Below are positions 1 to 11,700 of a DNA stretch of 64,000 nt, in pieces. The stretch spans positions 1-64,000 of the forward strand of contig JAQSWQ010000034.1 in assembly GCA_029266525.1 (NCBI GenBank). Direction: 5' to 3'. The DNA comes from Microvirga sp. (lineage in GTDB: Bacteria; Pseudomonadota; Alphaproteobacteria; Rhizobiales; Beijerinckiaceae). The notes beneath the pieces were generated by a model. That model made no database searches. It saw only the letters and a program-made list of their open reading frames with translations, and was not told the DNA's origin. Every line of letters begins with the position of its first letter. Within the stretch, counting starts at the first letter, position 1. The position numbers and the translations under genes are program-made.

Positions 1-174
1 GACTTTTTCTCCGACCCTCCGTTCTCCGATCCGTCGGAGCGGACGGCGGCCAAGCCTCCCGCGCCGCCCTCGAAGGGCGCGAGCGGATCGACGAGAGCCA
101 AAACCTCGGGCCAGCGGCCGCGGGGCTCGAGGCGTATGCCCGCCGAGGACTGCCTGACGATTACGCCTTCTTAA
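1..174 (+). CDS. C-terminal fragment of an unidentified CDS truncated by the window edge
   Basis: Frame 1 is open from base 1 to TAA at 172-174 (DFFSDPPFSDPSERTAAKPPAPPS...LTITPS*). No homology recognised. Confidence 0.35.
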   Translation, partial: DFFSDPPFSDPSERTAAKPPAPPSKGASGSTRAKTSGQRPRGSRRMPAEDCLTITPS

Positions 175-205
175 GCCTGTTCGGCGAAACTCATCAGGAG
201 TTCGG

Positions 206-571
206 TTGCGTTCAGGAGTACCCGCCATGGCCGCTTTCGCGTCCACCAACATCGTCCCTTTCCGGAGCGCGCGGCGGCCGGCCACCCGCCGGGACCAGAA
301 GGGCCTGATGGAGGCGGTCTACACGGCCGGCTCGCTGCCGCTCGAGGCCGGCGACCGCGAGAGCAAAATCATGGTGGCCCGCCTTCAGGTGTTCGGCTTC
401 GTCGTCATCGACGAGATCCAGGCGGACGGAAGCTTGCGCCGCATGCGCCCGTCCGAGGCGATCGAGGCCCGAACCAACCGGCCGTGGCGTGTGTCGAAGC
501 CGTCCTTCGCCGGCGTGAACGCCCGCATGCCGGATGCCGGCGGATCGTTGTCGGAGCCGCAGCCGGCCTAA
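206..571 (+). CDS. hypothetical protein
   Basis: 121-aa ORF from the track. An internal ATG (MAAFASTN...) is an alternative start. It overlaps the convergent acetamidase gene by 4 nt. Confidence 0.5.
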   Translation: MRSGVPAMAAFASTNIVPFRSARRPATRRDQKGLMEAVYTAGSLPLEAGDRESKIMVARLQVFGFVVIDEIQADGSLRRMRPSEAIEARTNRPWRVSKPSFAGVNARMPDAGGSLSEPQPA

Positions 572-1512
572 GTCCGGCCCTGCAGGTAGCGCTTCTCCAG
601 CATCACGTGGACGCCCTTCGAGCCGTTGACGACCTGCGTCACGCGCAGATCCGCCGCGAGGCTGCACAAGGCGTAAGCCTCCTGTTTCGATAGCCGCGTG
701 CGCGCTGCGATGAGCTCGAGCATGTCGCGCAAGGCGATCGTCACGCAGGTATCGAGGTCGGGGTCGAAGGCCATGGTCATGACGTGGGTCGGGGTCTCGG
801 CCCGAGGCCAGGCGAGCGCCATGTCGTCGCGCACCGCCAATTCGAAGGTGCCGACGAGGCCGGTCTCGATCGCGGTGACGCAGACCTCGCCGTCGCCCTG
901 CACGCCGTGGCCGTCGCCGACCGAGAACAGCGCGCCGTCGACATGGATCGGCAGGTAGAGAATCGTCCCGGCGACGAGCTCCTTGTTGTCGAGATTGCCG
1001 CCGTTGCGGCGTGGCGGCAGCGTCGAGACCGCGCCCCAGCCCGGCGGCGGCGCCACCGCCATCACCCCGAAGAACGGCGACAGCGGCAGCTCGAGCCCCC
1101 ACGGAAGCCGCCCGGTCATCCGCTCGCGGTCGAGCGGGATATGGATGAGGTGCATCTCCGGGAAGTCGTCGGGAAGCGCCCCCTTGAGCGGCGCCGAGTA
1201 GTTGTAGCCCCAGTCGTAATGGAGCTCGATCTCCTTGATCCGCACCTCCAGCACCTGGCCGGCCCTGGCGCCGCGGATGGCGACCGGCCCGGTACAGATG
1301 TGGCCCGGCAGCTTCGGGCGATGCGCCGCATGGACCGCGGCAAGCGCAGCGGGCACCTCGAGGGGAGGGGGCGGCATCATCTCCGGCCCGCCGGAGACGG
1401 TCGAGATCGTGACCGTGTCGCCGCTGTCGATCGTGATCAGCGGCGCAAGCCCGGCGTCGAAATAGCCCCAATGGACGGTCTTGGGTCCGGCCTCGATGCG
1501 GTGATCGGCCAT
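568..1512 (-). CDS. acetamidase/formamidase family protein
   Basis: Internal start MADHRIEAGPKTVHWGYFDAGLAPLITIDSGDTVTI with PGHICTGPVAIRGARAGQVLEV and SVGDGHGVQGDGEVCVTAIE, typical of the FmdA/AmdA family. Confidence 0.85.
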   Translation of the reverse strand: MADHRIEAGPKTVHWGYFDAGLAPLITIDSGDTVTISTVSGGPEMMPPPPLEVPAALAAVHAAHRPKLPGHICTGPVAIRGARAGQVLEVRIKEIELHYDWGYNYSAPLKGALPDDFPEMHLIHIPLDRERMTGRLPWGLELPLSPFFGVMAVAPPPGWGAVSTLPPRRNGGNLDNKELVAGTILYLPIHVDGALFSVGDGHGVQGDGEVCVTAIETGLVGTFELAVRDDMALAWPRAETPTHVMTMAFDPDLDTCVTIALRDMLELIAARTRLSKQEAYALCSLAADLRVTQVVNGSKGVHVMLEKRYLQGRT

Positions 1513-1679
1513 GCGGTCCTGCCCGGCTTGGAATCGGCTTCGCCTACAAGCCTCGGCACGGGCGGGAGCGCAAGCCGTCGCGTTGACTTCGCCGCAGCGA
1601 TGCGTGAGACCCGGGGCGATTTTCGCTCCCTCCGCGCGTCGCGCTAGAACGGGCAGAAGCGCAACGGAGTCCCCGGTCG

Positions 1680-3401
1680 ATGTCCAGCCTTGCTGCCGCC
1701 GAGCGCTCGATCGCACCCGCCGCGGCCGGCTCCTCCTTTGCCGATCGGACCTTCGCTTTCGTCGAGCGGAGCCACGCGCGCGCCTGCGCGCTGCTCGTCC
1801 TCCTTTCGCTCGCCTGCTTCCTGCCCGGCTTCGTCTCCCTGCAGCCCATGGACCGGGACGAGCCGCGCTTCGCCCAGGCGACGAAGCAGATGCTCGAGAC
1901 CGGCGATTTCGTCGACATCCGCTTCCAGAACGAGGCGCGGCACAAGAAGCCGGTCGGCATCTACTGGCTCCAGGCCGCCTCGGTCGCGGCTGGCGAGGCG
2001 CTCGGGGTGCCGGAGGCGCGCACGACGATTTGGCTCTATCGCGCGCCCTCGCTGATCGGGGCCGTCGCCATGGTGCTCCTGACCTACTGGGCGGCGCTCG
2101 CCTTCGCCGGACGGCGCGAAGCCTTCCTCGCGGCGGCCTTCATGGGGGCCTCGATCATCCTCATGGTCGAGGCGCGGCTTGCGAAGACCGACGCCGTGCT
2201 CGGCGCCTGCGCGGTCGCCGCCATGGGCGGGCTCGCGCGGGCCTATTTCACGCGGGGCATCGCGACGCTGCCGCTGCCGACCGTGCTCGTCTTCTGGCTC
2301 GCTGTCGCGATAGGCGTGCTGGTCAAGGGCCCGCTCGTGCCGATGTTCGCGGCCCTCGCGGTGCTCGCGCTGTTCTACCGAGAGCGCTCGGCGCGCTGGT
2401 TCCTGGCGCTGCGCCCCTGGCTCGGCGTTGCGCTCGTGCTCCTCCTCGCGCTGCCCTGGTTCGTGGCGATCGCGGTGAAGAGCGGCGGGTCGTTCTTCTC
2501 GGCCTCGGTCGGGCAAGACATGCTCGGCAAGGTCGGCACGGCCCAGACCTATCATTGGGCGCCGCCCGGCTTCTATGTCGTGGCATTTTTCGCGACCTTC
2601 TGGCCGGCGGCGATCCTCGCCGTCATGGCCATCCCCTTCGCGTGGCGGCACCGCAACGATGACCGCGTCGCCTTCGCGCTTGCCTGGATCGTGCCCTCCT
2701 GGCTCGTCTTCGAGGCCGTGCCGACGAAGCTGCCGCATTACGTGATGCCGCTCTATCCGGCGATCGCGATTGTTGCGGTGCTCGCGCTGTCGCGCGGCTT
2801 CGTGCGGCCGGACGGCCCGGCGCGCAAGATCGCGGCGCTTCTCATCCCCTTCATCCCGGCCGGGATCATGGTCGGCCTCGCCTTCGCGGGAAAGACGCTC
2901 GACGGGCGCATGCCCTGGGCCGGCGTTGCCGTGATGGCGCTCGCGACGCTGGTCGCGCTCGCGGCGTGGTGGCGCTTCCTTCGCGACGAGCCCGGCGCTG
3001 CCGCGCTTCTTGGCATCGCCGCCTCGCCGATCCTGGCGCTCGGCATCTTCGCTTTCACCAATCCGGTGCTGCAATCGATCCAGCTCTCGCCGCGGCTCGC
3101 CGCCGTGACGCGCTCGCTCGACTGCCCCGACCGCTGGATCGGAACCTTCGGTTATCGGGAGCCCAGCCTCGTCTTCCTCGTCGGGACCGATCTCGCCATG
3201 CCCGCGAGCCCGGGCGAAGCCGCGGCGTTTCTCAAGGCCGGCACCTGCCGCATGCTCTTCGTCGACCGCCGCTACGAGGAGGCCTTCCGCCGCGAGATCG
3301 AGCGCGCCGGCGTCCGGCCCGCGCTTCTGACCCGTCTCTCGGGCTTCAACATCAATGGCGGCCGGCGCCTCGAGATCGCGGCCTATGCCGTCAGGCCGTG
3401 A
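1680..3401 (+). CDS. ArnT/PMT-like glycosyltransferase family 39 integral membrane protein
   Basis: MDRDEPRFAQATKQMLETGDFVDIRFQNEARHKKPVGIYWLQA is the characteristic GT39/ArnT periplasmic-loop motif; many hydrophobic segments follow. Confidence 0.85.
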   Translation: MSSLAAAERSIAPAAAGSSFADRTFAFVERSHARACALLVLLSLACFLPGFVSLQPMDRDEPRFAQATKQMLETGDFVDIRFQNEARHKKPVGIYWLQAASVAAGEALGVPEARTTIWLYRAPSLIGAVAMVLLTYWAALAFAGRREAFLAAAFMGASIILMVEARLAKTDAVLGACAVAAMGGLARAYFTRGIATLPLPTVLVFWLAVAIGVLVKGPLVPMFAALAVLALFYRERSARWFLALRPWLGVALVLLLALPWFVAIAVKSGGSFFSASVGQDMLGKVGTAQTYHWAPPGFYVVAFFATFWPAAILAVMAIPFAWRHRNDDRVAFALAWIVPSWLVFEAVPTKLPHYVMPLYPAIAIVAVLALSRGFVRPDGPARKIAALLIPFIPAGIMVGLAFAGKTLDGRMPWAGVAVMALATLVALAAWWRFLRDEPGAAALLGIAASPILALGIFAFTNPVLQSIQLSPRLAAVTRSLDCPDRWIGTFGYREPSLVFLVGTDLAMPASPGEAAAFLKAGTCRMLFVDRRYEEAFRREIERAGVRPALLTRLSGFNINGGRRLEIAAYAVRP

Positions 3402-3441
3402 TCCGACGCCGCCGGCGCTTCCGCCCGAGGCCGCGAGCCCC

Positions 3442-4182
3442 ATGGGCCGTCAATCCCTCGAGACGCCCCGCCTCTCGGTGGTCGTCCCGGTCCGCAACGA
3501 GGCCGAGAACGTGCTGCCGCTGATCGAGGAGATCGAGCGGTCCTGCGCGCCGCTGGCACCTTTCGAGCTCGTCTACGTCAATGACGGCTCGACCGACGGC
3601 ACGCAGGGCGAGCTCGTCAAGGCGCGCGCCTCGCGGCACTGGCTGCGGGTCCTGCGGCACGAGAGGAGCTGCGGCCAGAGCGCCGCCGTGCGGACGGGCG
3701 TGCGCGCGGCGCGCGGCCCGGTGATCGTCACGCTCGACGGCGACGGCCAGAACGATCCGGCCTTCATCCCGCAGCTCTACGCGAAGCTCATGGGATCGGG
3801 CGAGCGCGTCGGGCTCGTCGCCGGCCAGCGGATCCGGCGAGTCGGCGGGTTCAAGATGCTGCAGTCGCGCATCGCCAACGGGGTGCGCGGTGCGATCCTG
3901 CGCGACGGCACCCGCGACACCGGCTGCGGGCTGAAGGCCTTCCGGCGCGAGCTCTATCTGTCGCTGCCCTATTTCGACGCGCTCCATCGCTTCATGCCGG
4001 CGCTCGTCAAGCGCGAGGGGCTCGAGATCGCCCATCTCGACGTCGTCGACCGGCCGCGGCACGCCGGCAAATCGAATTACGGCCTGTTCGACCGGCTGTG
4101 GATCGGGATCCTCGACCTGTTCGGCGTGTGGTGGCTAATCCGCCGCCGCCGGCACCTGGCGGCCGTGCACGAGCTCGATTAG
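3442..4182 (+). CDS. glycosyltransferase family 2 (polyprenyl-phosphate/dolichol-phosphate type)
   Basis: LSVVVPVRNEAENVLPLIEEIE...YVNDGSTDGT...VTLDGDGQNDP. The start could also be 3385, overlapping the upstream gene. Confidence 0.85.
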   Translation: MGRQSLETPRLSVVVPVRNEAENVLPLIEEIERSCAPLAPFELVYVNDGSTDGTQGELVKARASRHWLRVLRHERSCGQSAAVRTGVRAARGPVIVTLDGDGQNDPAFIPQLYAKLMGSGERVGLVAGQRIRRVGGFKMLQSRIANGVRGAILRDGTRDTGCGLKAFRRELYLSLPYFDALHRFMPALVKREGLEIAHLDVVDRPRHAGKSNYGLFDRLWIGILDLFGVWWLIRRRRHLAAVHELD

Positions 4183-4205
4183 CCCGCGAGGCTCTGCCGC
4201 GGCGA

Positions 4206-5366
4206 TCAGGCCGGGAGCGCGCTTGCGGTCCGCTGCAAGCCCGCGGCCGTGCCGCGCCACGCCCGGATCTCGTAGGCGGGCACCGGCTCGTGGAAGCCCT
4301 TGAGCGCGAGCGGCTCGAGAGCGCCGGCCTCCACGCTGCCTTCGACCGAGAAGAAGACGGGCTCGCTGACCAGCACCTGCCCGGCCTTCGCCGCCGTGCA
4401 CAGGCGCGCGGCAAGGTTCGGGATGCGGCCGATCGCGGCGTAGTCGAGCCGGCGGTCGAAGCCGATCCGACCGAGCGTCGCCTCGCCTTGCGCGATGCCG
4501 ATGCCGAAGCCGAGCTGATGCCCCGATCGTCGCCAGCTTTCGGTCAATTCGCCGACCCGCGCCTGCATGTCGAGCGCCATGCGAACGGCGCGCTCGGGGT
4601 GGTCCGGGCAGGGCATCGGGTCGTTGAACAGCACCACGAGCCCGTCGCCGAGGAAGCGCTCGAGCGTGCCCTCGTAGAAGAGCACCAGCTCGCCGAGCGC
4701 CGCGTGATACTCCGCGAGGACGGCCATGACCTGCTCGGGCTCGGCCTTCTCGGAAAAGGCCGTGAAGCCGCGCAGGTCGCAGAACACGACCGTCACCTCC
4801 TGCCGATGGCTGCCGAGCAGCATCTCGTGATCGGGCGATGCGATGACGAGATCGGCCACCTGCGGCGGCAGGAGCCGCCGCAGCCTGCCAATGCGCTCGA
4901 TCTGCTCGACCTGCTCGGCGACGCGGCCCTCGAGGGCGCTGTTCCACTCCGCGAGCTCGCGGGCCTGCTCCTGCACCGTGTCGTGCAGCGCCTTCTGGCG
5001 CAGCATGGAGCGCACGCGGGCGAGGAGCGCGGCGTGCTCGAAGGGCTTCGTCAGATAATCGTCGCCGCCCGCGTCGAGCCCCTCGACGATGTCGCGCGTG
5101 TCCGCCTTCGCGGTGACGAGAATGACCGGGATGCTCTTGAGGACGGGATCCTGCTTCAGCGCCCGCACGACCGAGATCCCATCGAGCTTCGGCATCATGA
5201 TGTCGAGGAGGATGAGGTCGGGCTGAAGCTCGCGAGCCCGCGCGAGGCCCTCCTCGCCGTCCTCCGCGGTCTCGACCCTGTAGCCGTTCGCCTCGAGCCG
5301 CACCGAGAGGATCTCGAGGTTCTCGGGCGTGTCGTCCACCGCGAGGATGAGAGGAGGATCGCGCAA
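4206..5366 (-). CDS. response regulator receiver fused to class III adenylate/guanylate cyclase domain
   Basis: N-terminal receiver (ILAVDDTPENLEILSVRLEANGY...LILLDIMMPKLDGI...TAKAD...KPF) and C-terminal cyclase (VFCDLRGFTAFSE...FLGDGLVVLFND...NLAARL). Confidence 0.9.
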   Translation of the reverse strand: MRDPPLILAVDDTPENLEILSVRLEANGYRVETAEDGEEGLARARELQPDLILLDIMMPKLDGISVVRALKQDPVLKSIPVILVTAKADTRDIVEGLDAGGDDYLTKPFEHAALLARVRSMLRQKALHDTVQEQARELAEWNSALEGRVAEQVEQIERIGRLRRLLPPQVADLVIASPDHEMLLGSHRQEVTVVFCDLRGFTAFSEKAEPEQVMAVLAEYHAALGELVLFYEGTLERFLGDGLVVLFNDPMPCPDHPERAVRMALDMQARVGELTESWRRSGHQLGFGIGIAQGEATLGRIGFDRRLDYAAIGRIPNLAARLCTAAKAGQVLVSEPVFFSVEGSVEAGALEPLALKGFHEPVPAYEIRAWRGTAAGLQRTASALPA

Positions 5367-5375
5367 GGCTCGCCT

Positions 5376-5741
5376 TCAGGACGGGAGGTATTCGTTGATC
5401 TTGGCGAGGAGCTGGCGCGGGCTGAACGGCTTCGCGATGTAGCCGTCGCAGCCCGCCGCGCGGGTCTTCGCCTCGTCCCCGGAAAGGGCGTAGGAGGTCA
5501 CGGCGATGATCGGGATGTGCTTCAGCGCCGGGTCGGCCTTGATGCGCCGCGTGCTTTCGTAGCCGTCGAGCACCGGCAGCTGGATGTCCATCAGGATCAG
5601 GTCCGGCCTGTGCTCCGTCGCCATTGCGACCCCGGCGGCGCCGTCATGGGCCTCGATCAGCTCGTAGCCGACGCTGTCGATGAGGTCGCGGACGATCTGC
5701 CGGTTGTCCTCGGTATCCTCGACCATGAGGATTCGCTTCAT
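5376..5741 (-). CDS. CheY-like single-domain response regulator
   Basis: 121 aa, MKRILMVEDTEDNRQIVRDLIDSVGY...LILMDIQLPVLDGYESTRRIK...AVTSY...YIAKPF. Its start overlaps the stop of the upstream kinase by 4 nt. Confidence 0.92.
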   Translation of the reverse strand: MKRILMVEDTEDNRQIVRDLIDSVGYELIEAHDGAAGVAMATEHRPDLILMDIQLPVLDGYESTRRIKADPALKHIPIIAVTSYALSGDEAKTRAAGCDGYIAKPFSPRQLLAKINEYLPS

Positions 5742-8700
5742 TCGGCCGCCTCCCTCTGTTCCTCGGCACGCACCGGCACCGCCACCCGGAAGGTCGAGCC
5801 TTCGCCGAGCACGGACTCGACCGAGAGCGTGCCGCCGTGCATCTCGATCAGCCGCTTCGAGATCGCGAGGCCGAGCCCGGTCCCGCCCTTCTTGCGGGTC
5901 GAGCTGTTGTCGACCTGCTGGAACTCCTCGAAGATGCGCTTCTGGTCGTCGGGTGCGATGCCCGGGCCGGTGTCGTGAACGCAGATATCGAAGAAGCCGT
6001 CCTCGGCGCGCGCTGCTATCTCGACCGAGCCCTTGTCGGTGAACTTGATGGCGTTGCCGACGAGGTTGAGCAGGACCTGGGTGAGGCGCCGCTCGTCGCC
6101 GCGGCCGAGCGGCAGCCCCTCCTGCACCTTGGCGACAAGGGCGAGGCCCTTGGCCTTGGCGAGCGACTCGGTGCCGGAGATCACCGTCTGCACGACCTGG
6201 CCGACGGCGTAGTCCTCGAGCGCGAGCGTCAGCTGGCCGGCCTCGATCTTCGAGAGATCGAGCACGTCGTTGATGAGGCCGAGGAGGTGCTTGCCATTGG
6301 CCTGGACGCGATCGAGCGCCTTCAGCGCCTTGTCCGGCAATTGGCCGTAGAGCCCGTCCGACATCATCTCGGTGAAGCCGAGCACGGCATTCATGGGCGT
6401 GCGCAGCTCGTGGCTCATGTTCGCCAGGAACTGGGACTTGTGCTTGCTCGCGATCTCGATCTCGCGGCTCTTCTGCTCGATCTCGCTGAACAGCCGCGCA
6501 TTCTGGATGGCGAGCACGGACTGCGCCGCGAAGGTCTGCAGGAGGTCGATGGTCGACTTCGCGAACAGGCCCGGCTCCTTGCGGCGAACGACCAACGCGC
6601 CGACGACGCGGCCGGGCCGCAGCAGCGGGACGACGAGAAGCCCGCGATACCCTGAGCCGACTACGAGGTCGCGCATCGGCGAGGGCGGCTCGGCGGCGAG
6701 ATCGGGGATCTGGACGGCCTCGCCGCGCCGCGTCGCGGCGCCGATATAGGACTCTCCGACGCCGATGCTCTGCTTGCCGATCTCGGCGATCATCGCCTCG
6801 CTCATGCCGTAGGTCGCGCGCAGGCGGAACTTCTGGCGAAGATTGCTGAAGACGTAGATGGCGCCGGCGTCGGTCGAGGAGAGCTGCACGGCCTTGGCGA
6901 CGATCGTCGAGAGCACCGTCTCGAGGTCCAAGGTGGAGTTGACGGCGTGGCTGACCTCGCCGAGGGCCTGAAGCTCGCCGACCGAGCGGGCAAGCTCGTC
7001 CGTGCGTGCCCGCAGCTCGTTCAGGAGCCGCGTGTTTTCGATCGCGATGACCGCCTGGTTCGCGAAAGTCCTCAGAGTCGAGAGCTCCTTCTCCGACAGA
7101 GGCCCGGGCGCGACCCGCACGACGCTCAGGGCGCCGATCGCAACATCGCCGCGCATCATCGGCATGATGGTGACCGCCCGATAGCCGCTCCCCAGGAAGT
7201 TCTGCTTGCCGAGCTCGAATTCGTCCGGTGCGTTCTCGACGTCCGGAATGTCGATGACCCTGCGGTCGAGGATCGCCGCGCTGTGCATGTACTCGCGCGT
7301 GAGCGGGAAGGGGAACCTGCGCCACCATGCCTCGGCACGGACGGGATCGGATTCGGCGACGGCCACGGCCTTCACCTTGTCGCCGTCCGGAAGCGCGATG
7401 CTGATCGCGGCGCGCGAGAACAGCTTCAGCCCGCTCTGCACGATCGCGTCGAACACGGGCTGGGTGTCGGTGAGCGAATTGCTGATCACCCTCAGCACCT
7501 CCGAGGTCGCCGTCTGCTGCTCCAGCGCCTCCGTCACCTCCCGCGTGCGCGCCTGCACCTCCTCGAACAGCCGCACGTTCTCGATCGCGATCACGGCCTG
7601 CTCGGCGAAGCTCGTGAGGAGCGCGATCTCCTTGTCCGAGAACGGCCGCACCTCGCCGCGGTAGATCGTGAAGGCCCCGAGAAGGCTTCCCTCCTTGAGC
7701 AGGGGCACTCCAAGCCAGGTGCGCGCCCCAAGTCCCTCGACGGTCCCGATCCGCACCGGGTCGCGGGCCCGGTAAAGGTCGTCGACGACATCGTGGATGT
7801 GCACGACCCGCTTCTCGCGCGCGACCTGCCCGAGGCCGGTGTCCGGTCCCGCCCGCATCGGCTTATCGCCGAACACCGCTCTGGGTGACGGCGTCCCGCG
7901 TTCAGCCGCCATCGTGAAGGCCTCGCCGTCGTAGGTCCAGAGGATGCCGAGCTTGGCGTTGCAGAGCTGCGTCGCCTTGGCGAGCATCGCCTCGAAGACC
8001 GGCGCGAGGTCGCCCGGCGAGGCGTTGATGACCTGGAGCACCTCGGAGGTGGCGGTCTGCTGCTCCAGCGCTTCGGTCAGCTCGCGGGTGCGCGCCTGCA
8101 CCTCTTCGAACAGACGCGCATTCTCGATTGCGATCACCGCCTGGTCGGCGAAGGTCTCGACGAGCTCGATCTGCTTGTCGGTAAAGGGCAGAACCACGAG
8201 ACGGCGCAAGAGAAGACAGCCGACAGCCTCATTTTCGCGGAGGAGCGGGATGGCCAGGGTTGTGCGATGACCGAACTTCTCCGCGATCGAGCTGCCCAAC
8301 GGGAACTCGTCGCCTGCCGCGGCCAGGTCCTGAACGTGGATTGCTGCGCGATCCACGACGGATCGCCCGGCCACCCAACTCCGCTCGATCGGCTTTGCGT
8401 CGAACTCAAGGGGTATTGGGCCATGATGCGCCGCGATGCGCAGGGCTGCGCCCTCCCGCAACAGGATCGCGGTATCCTCAGCTCCGCAAAGCGCGCTCGC
8501 CGTCTCGACGATGGCGTCGAGTACCGGCTGGGTCTCAGAGGGCGAACGGCTGATCACATTCAGGACGTCGCTTGTGGCGGTCTGGTATTCGAGCGACTCC
8601 TGCAGCTCCGCGGTTCGTGCCTGAACCTCCTCGAACAGCCGCACATTCTCGATCGCGATCACCGCCTGGTCGGCGAAGGTTCCGACGAGCTCGATCTGCT

Positions 8701-11700
8701 TGTCAGTGAAGGGCCTCACAACGCTGCGCATCAACGCGATTACGCCGATCGCCACACCGTCGCGGAGGAGCGGAACGCCGAGCGTCGTTCGGTATTTTCC
8801 GACCCTTTGATACTCCAGGACCTCGTATTCCGGATCGGCGAGGCAATCCGGAAGGTGAACCGTGCGGCCCTCCAGCGCCGTGCGGCCGATCAGAGAGCCT
8901 CGTCCGGCCACGAGCGGGTGCTCGATGGCGTATTGAATGAATTCCGCATCGGCGCTGTTGGTTGCCGCCACTGCGTACTTTCCCTCCTGAAGCCTATACA
9001 CGAGCGCGTATTCCGCTTCGCAAAGACGTGCTGCGGTCTCGACGATGGCATCGAAGACGGGTCGCAGCTGCGACGGCGCGCGGCTGATGACGTTGAGCAC
9101 GTCGCTCGTCGCGGTCTGGTACTCGAGCGATTCCTGCAGCTCCGCGGTCCGCGCCTGCACCTCCTCGAACAGCCCGACATTGTTGATGGCGATGACGGCC
9201 TGGTCGGCGAAGGTCTCGACGAGCTCGATCTGCTTGTCCGTGAAGGGTTGAACGAGGCTGCGGGTCAGGACGATGACGCCCGTCACCATTCCATCCCGCA
9301 GCAGCGGGATGCCGAGCGTCGTGCGGAAGCCGCGGTGTCCATCCTCGTTCTTGGTGTACTCGGGATCCGCCAGGACGTCGGTTACCTGGATCGTACGGCC
9401 CTCCAATGCGACCCGTCCGGTGATCGAGCCCCGCGTGATCGCGAATGGGTTCTCGCTGAGAAACTTGACCTGCTCCGGCGAGGCGCCGCCGCTCGCCGAC
9501 AGGTGGAAGCGCTCGCCCCTTCGCGTCATGATGAAGACGTGCTCGGACTGGCAGAGGCGCTGCGCCGTTTCGGCGATGGCGTCCAGCACCGGCTGAATGT
9601 CCGATGGAGAGCGGCTGATGACGTTGAGCACGTCGCTCGTCGCGGTCTGGTACTCGAGCGATTCCTGCAGCTCGGCGGTCCGCGCCTGTACTTCCTCAAA
9701 GAGGCCGACATTGTTGATCGCGATCACCGCTTGGTCCGCGAAGGTGGTGACGAGATCGATCTGGCGGTCGGTGAACGGCATGACCTCGGTGCGTGCAAGG
9801 AAGATCACGCCGATCACGTCGCCTGCTCGCATCAGCGGCACGGCAAGCTGAGTGCGTGCCCTGGACTGCTGCTGCCGCTTGAAGTCCGTGAACCTCGGAT
9901 CGGCGAGGGCGTCGGGGAAGTGGACGGTGCGCTGCTCAAGCGCGGCGAGGCCGGTCGCGGTTCCGTCTCCCTTGGCGATCGGATGCTCGCGCAGCCAATC
10001 GAGGCTGCGGACTGCGTCGGCGTTCTTGCTGGCGGCAAGATGGTAGAGCCCATCAGGCCCGAGCCTGAAGAAGAGGGCATAGCGCGCTTGGCAAAGATCA
10101 TGCGCCGTCTCGACGATCGCATCGAGCACCGGCTGGAGATCGTTGGGCGAGCGGCTGATCACGTTCAGCACGTCGCTTGTGGCTGTTTGGTATTCGAGCG
10201 ACTCCTGCAGCTCCGCGGTGCGCGCCTGGACCTCCTCGAACAGCCGCACATTCTCGATCGCGATCACGGCCTGGTCGGCGAAGGTCGTGACGAGCTCGAT
10301 CTGCTTCTCCGTGAAGGGGCGCACGTGCGGGCGAGAAAGGGCGATCACGCCAATCGGCGTTCCATCGCGGAGGAGCGGCACACCAAGTAGTGTGTGGCTC
10401 CCGGCGTTGCGCGCCACGCCCTCGTTGTATTCAGGATCGGTCTGAACGTCGTGGACATGCACAGCCGTCCCTTCGAGCAGCACCCGGCCAACCACGGACC
10501 CTCGGCCCGGAACGAGTAGCCGCTCGCTCATAAGCTGATTATGGTCCTCGGTGTGGCCGTAGCTTGCCGCAACACGAAATGCCCCGTCCTTCGGCCGCCA
10601 GATGCTCGCCCTGTCCGCCTCGCAGACGCGAGCCGCCGATTCCACCAGCACGTCCAGCACCGGCTGCAGATCGAAGGTCGAGCGACTGATGACCTGCAGG
10701 ACTTCGGAGGTCGCGGTCTGTTGCTCCAGGGACTCCTGCAGCTCCGCGGTCCGCGCCTGCACCTCGTCGAACAGGCGCACGTTCTCGATCGCGATCACCG
10801 CCTGGTCGGCGAAGGTTTTCAGCAGCTCGACCTGGCGGTCCGGCAGCAGCCCGACCTGAGCGCGGGTTACTACGATCGAGCCGATCGGAGTGCCGTCGCG
10901 CAAGATGGGAACGGCTGCGACGCTGCGATATCCGCCGACCGCCGCCATTGCGCCGAGGGGGTATTCAGGGTCGGCCTCGACGTCGGCGATCTGCACGATC
11001 CTTCCCTCCAGGACCGCACGTGGCGCCGCGTGCTCCCTGCTGGGCGGCGCGGGATAGTTGCGGCGGTTCATCTCAAGCACCTCGGGCGTGACGCTGTGGT
11101 GCGCCACGAAGTGGAGGAGCTGGCCGTCGAATCGGTAGACGAAGCAGAACTGGGCTTCGCACAGCCGTGCCGCGCTGTGCGCGATCATGTCGAACACCGG
11201 CTGAATGTCCGTCGGAGAGCGGCTGATGACGTTGAGCACGTCGGAGGTCGCGGTCTGGTATTCGAGCGCCTCGGTCACCTGCCGCGTCCGCGCCTGCACC
11301 TCCTCGAACAGCCGCGCGTTCTCGATCGCGATCACCGCCTGGTCGGCGAAGGTCGTCGCGAGCTCGATCTGCTTCGCGCTGAAGGGCCGCGCCTGCGGCC
11401 GCATCAAGAGGATCACCCCGATGGGCGATCCTTCGCGCAGGAGCGGCACGCCAACCACCGCGCGATAGCGGCCGAGCTTCTGGCCTTCCCGGAACTCGTA
11501 CTCGGCGTCGGCAAGCACGTCCGGAATGTGGGCGATGCCGCCTTCGAGCAGGACGCGCCCGACCACCGTTCCGCGGCCGGGCGAGATCGCATAGTTCGAG
11601 ACGTACTCGAAATAGTCGGACGGGAAGCCGTAGCTCGTTGCCCAATAATACGCGTCCCCCCGCGGACGGACGATGCCCGCCATCTCGGCTTCGCAAAGCT

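Noticed and set aside
1644-3443. 599-aa minus-strand ORF
   Set aside because: Arg/Glu/Asp-rich shadow of the GT39 gene.
4098-5978. 626-aa plus-strand ORF
   Set aside because: Antisense to receiver-cyclase and CheY genes; low-complexity charged translation.
8267-10390. 707-aa plus-strand ORF opposite the giant kinase
   Set aside because: Antisense of a well-supported GAF array; repetitive composition mirrors the kinase linkers. High-GC shadow ORF.
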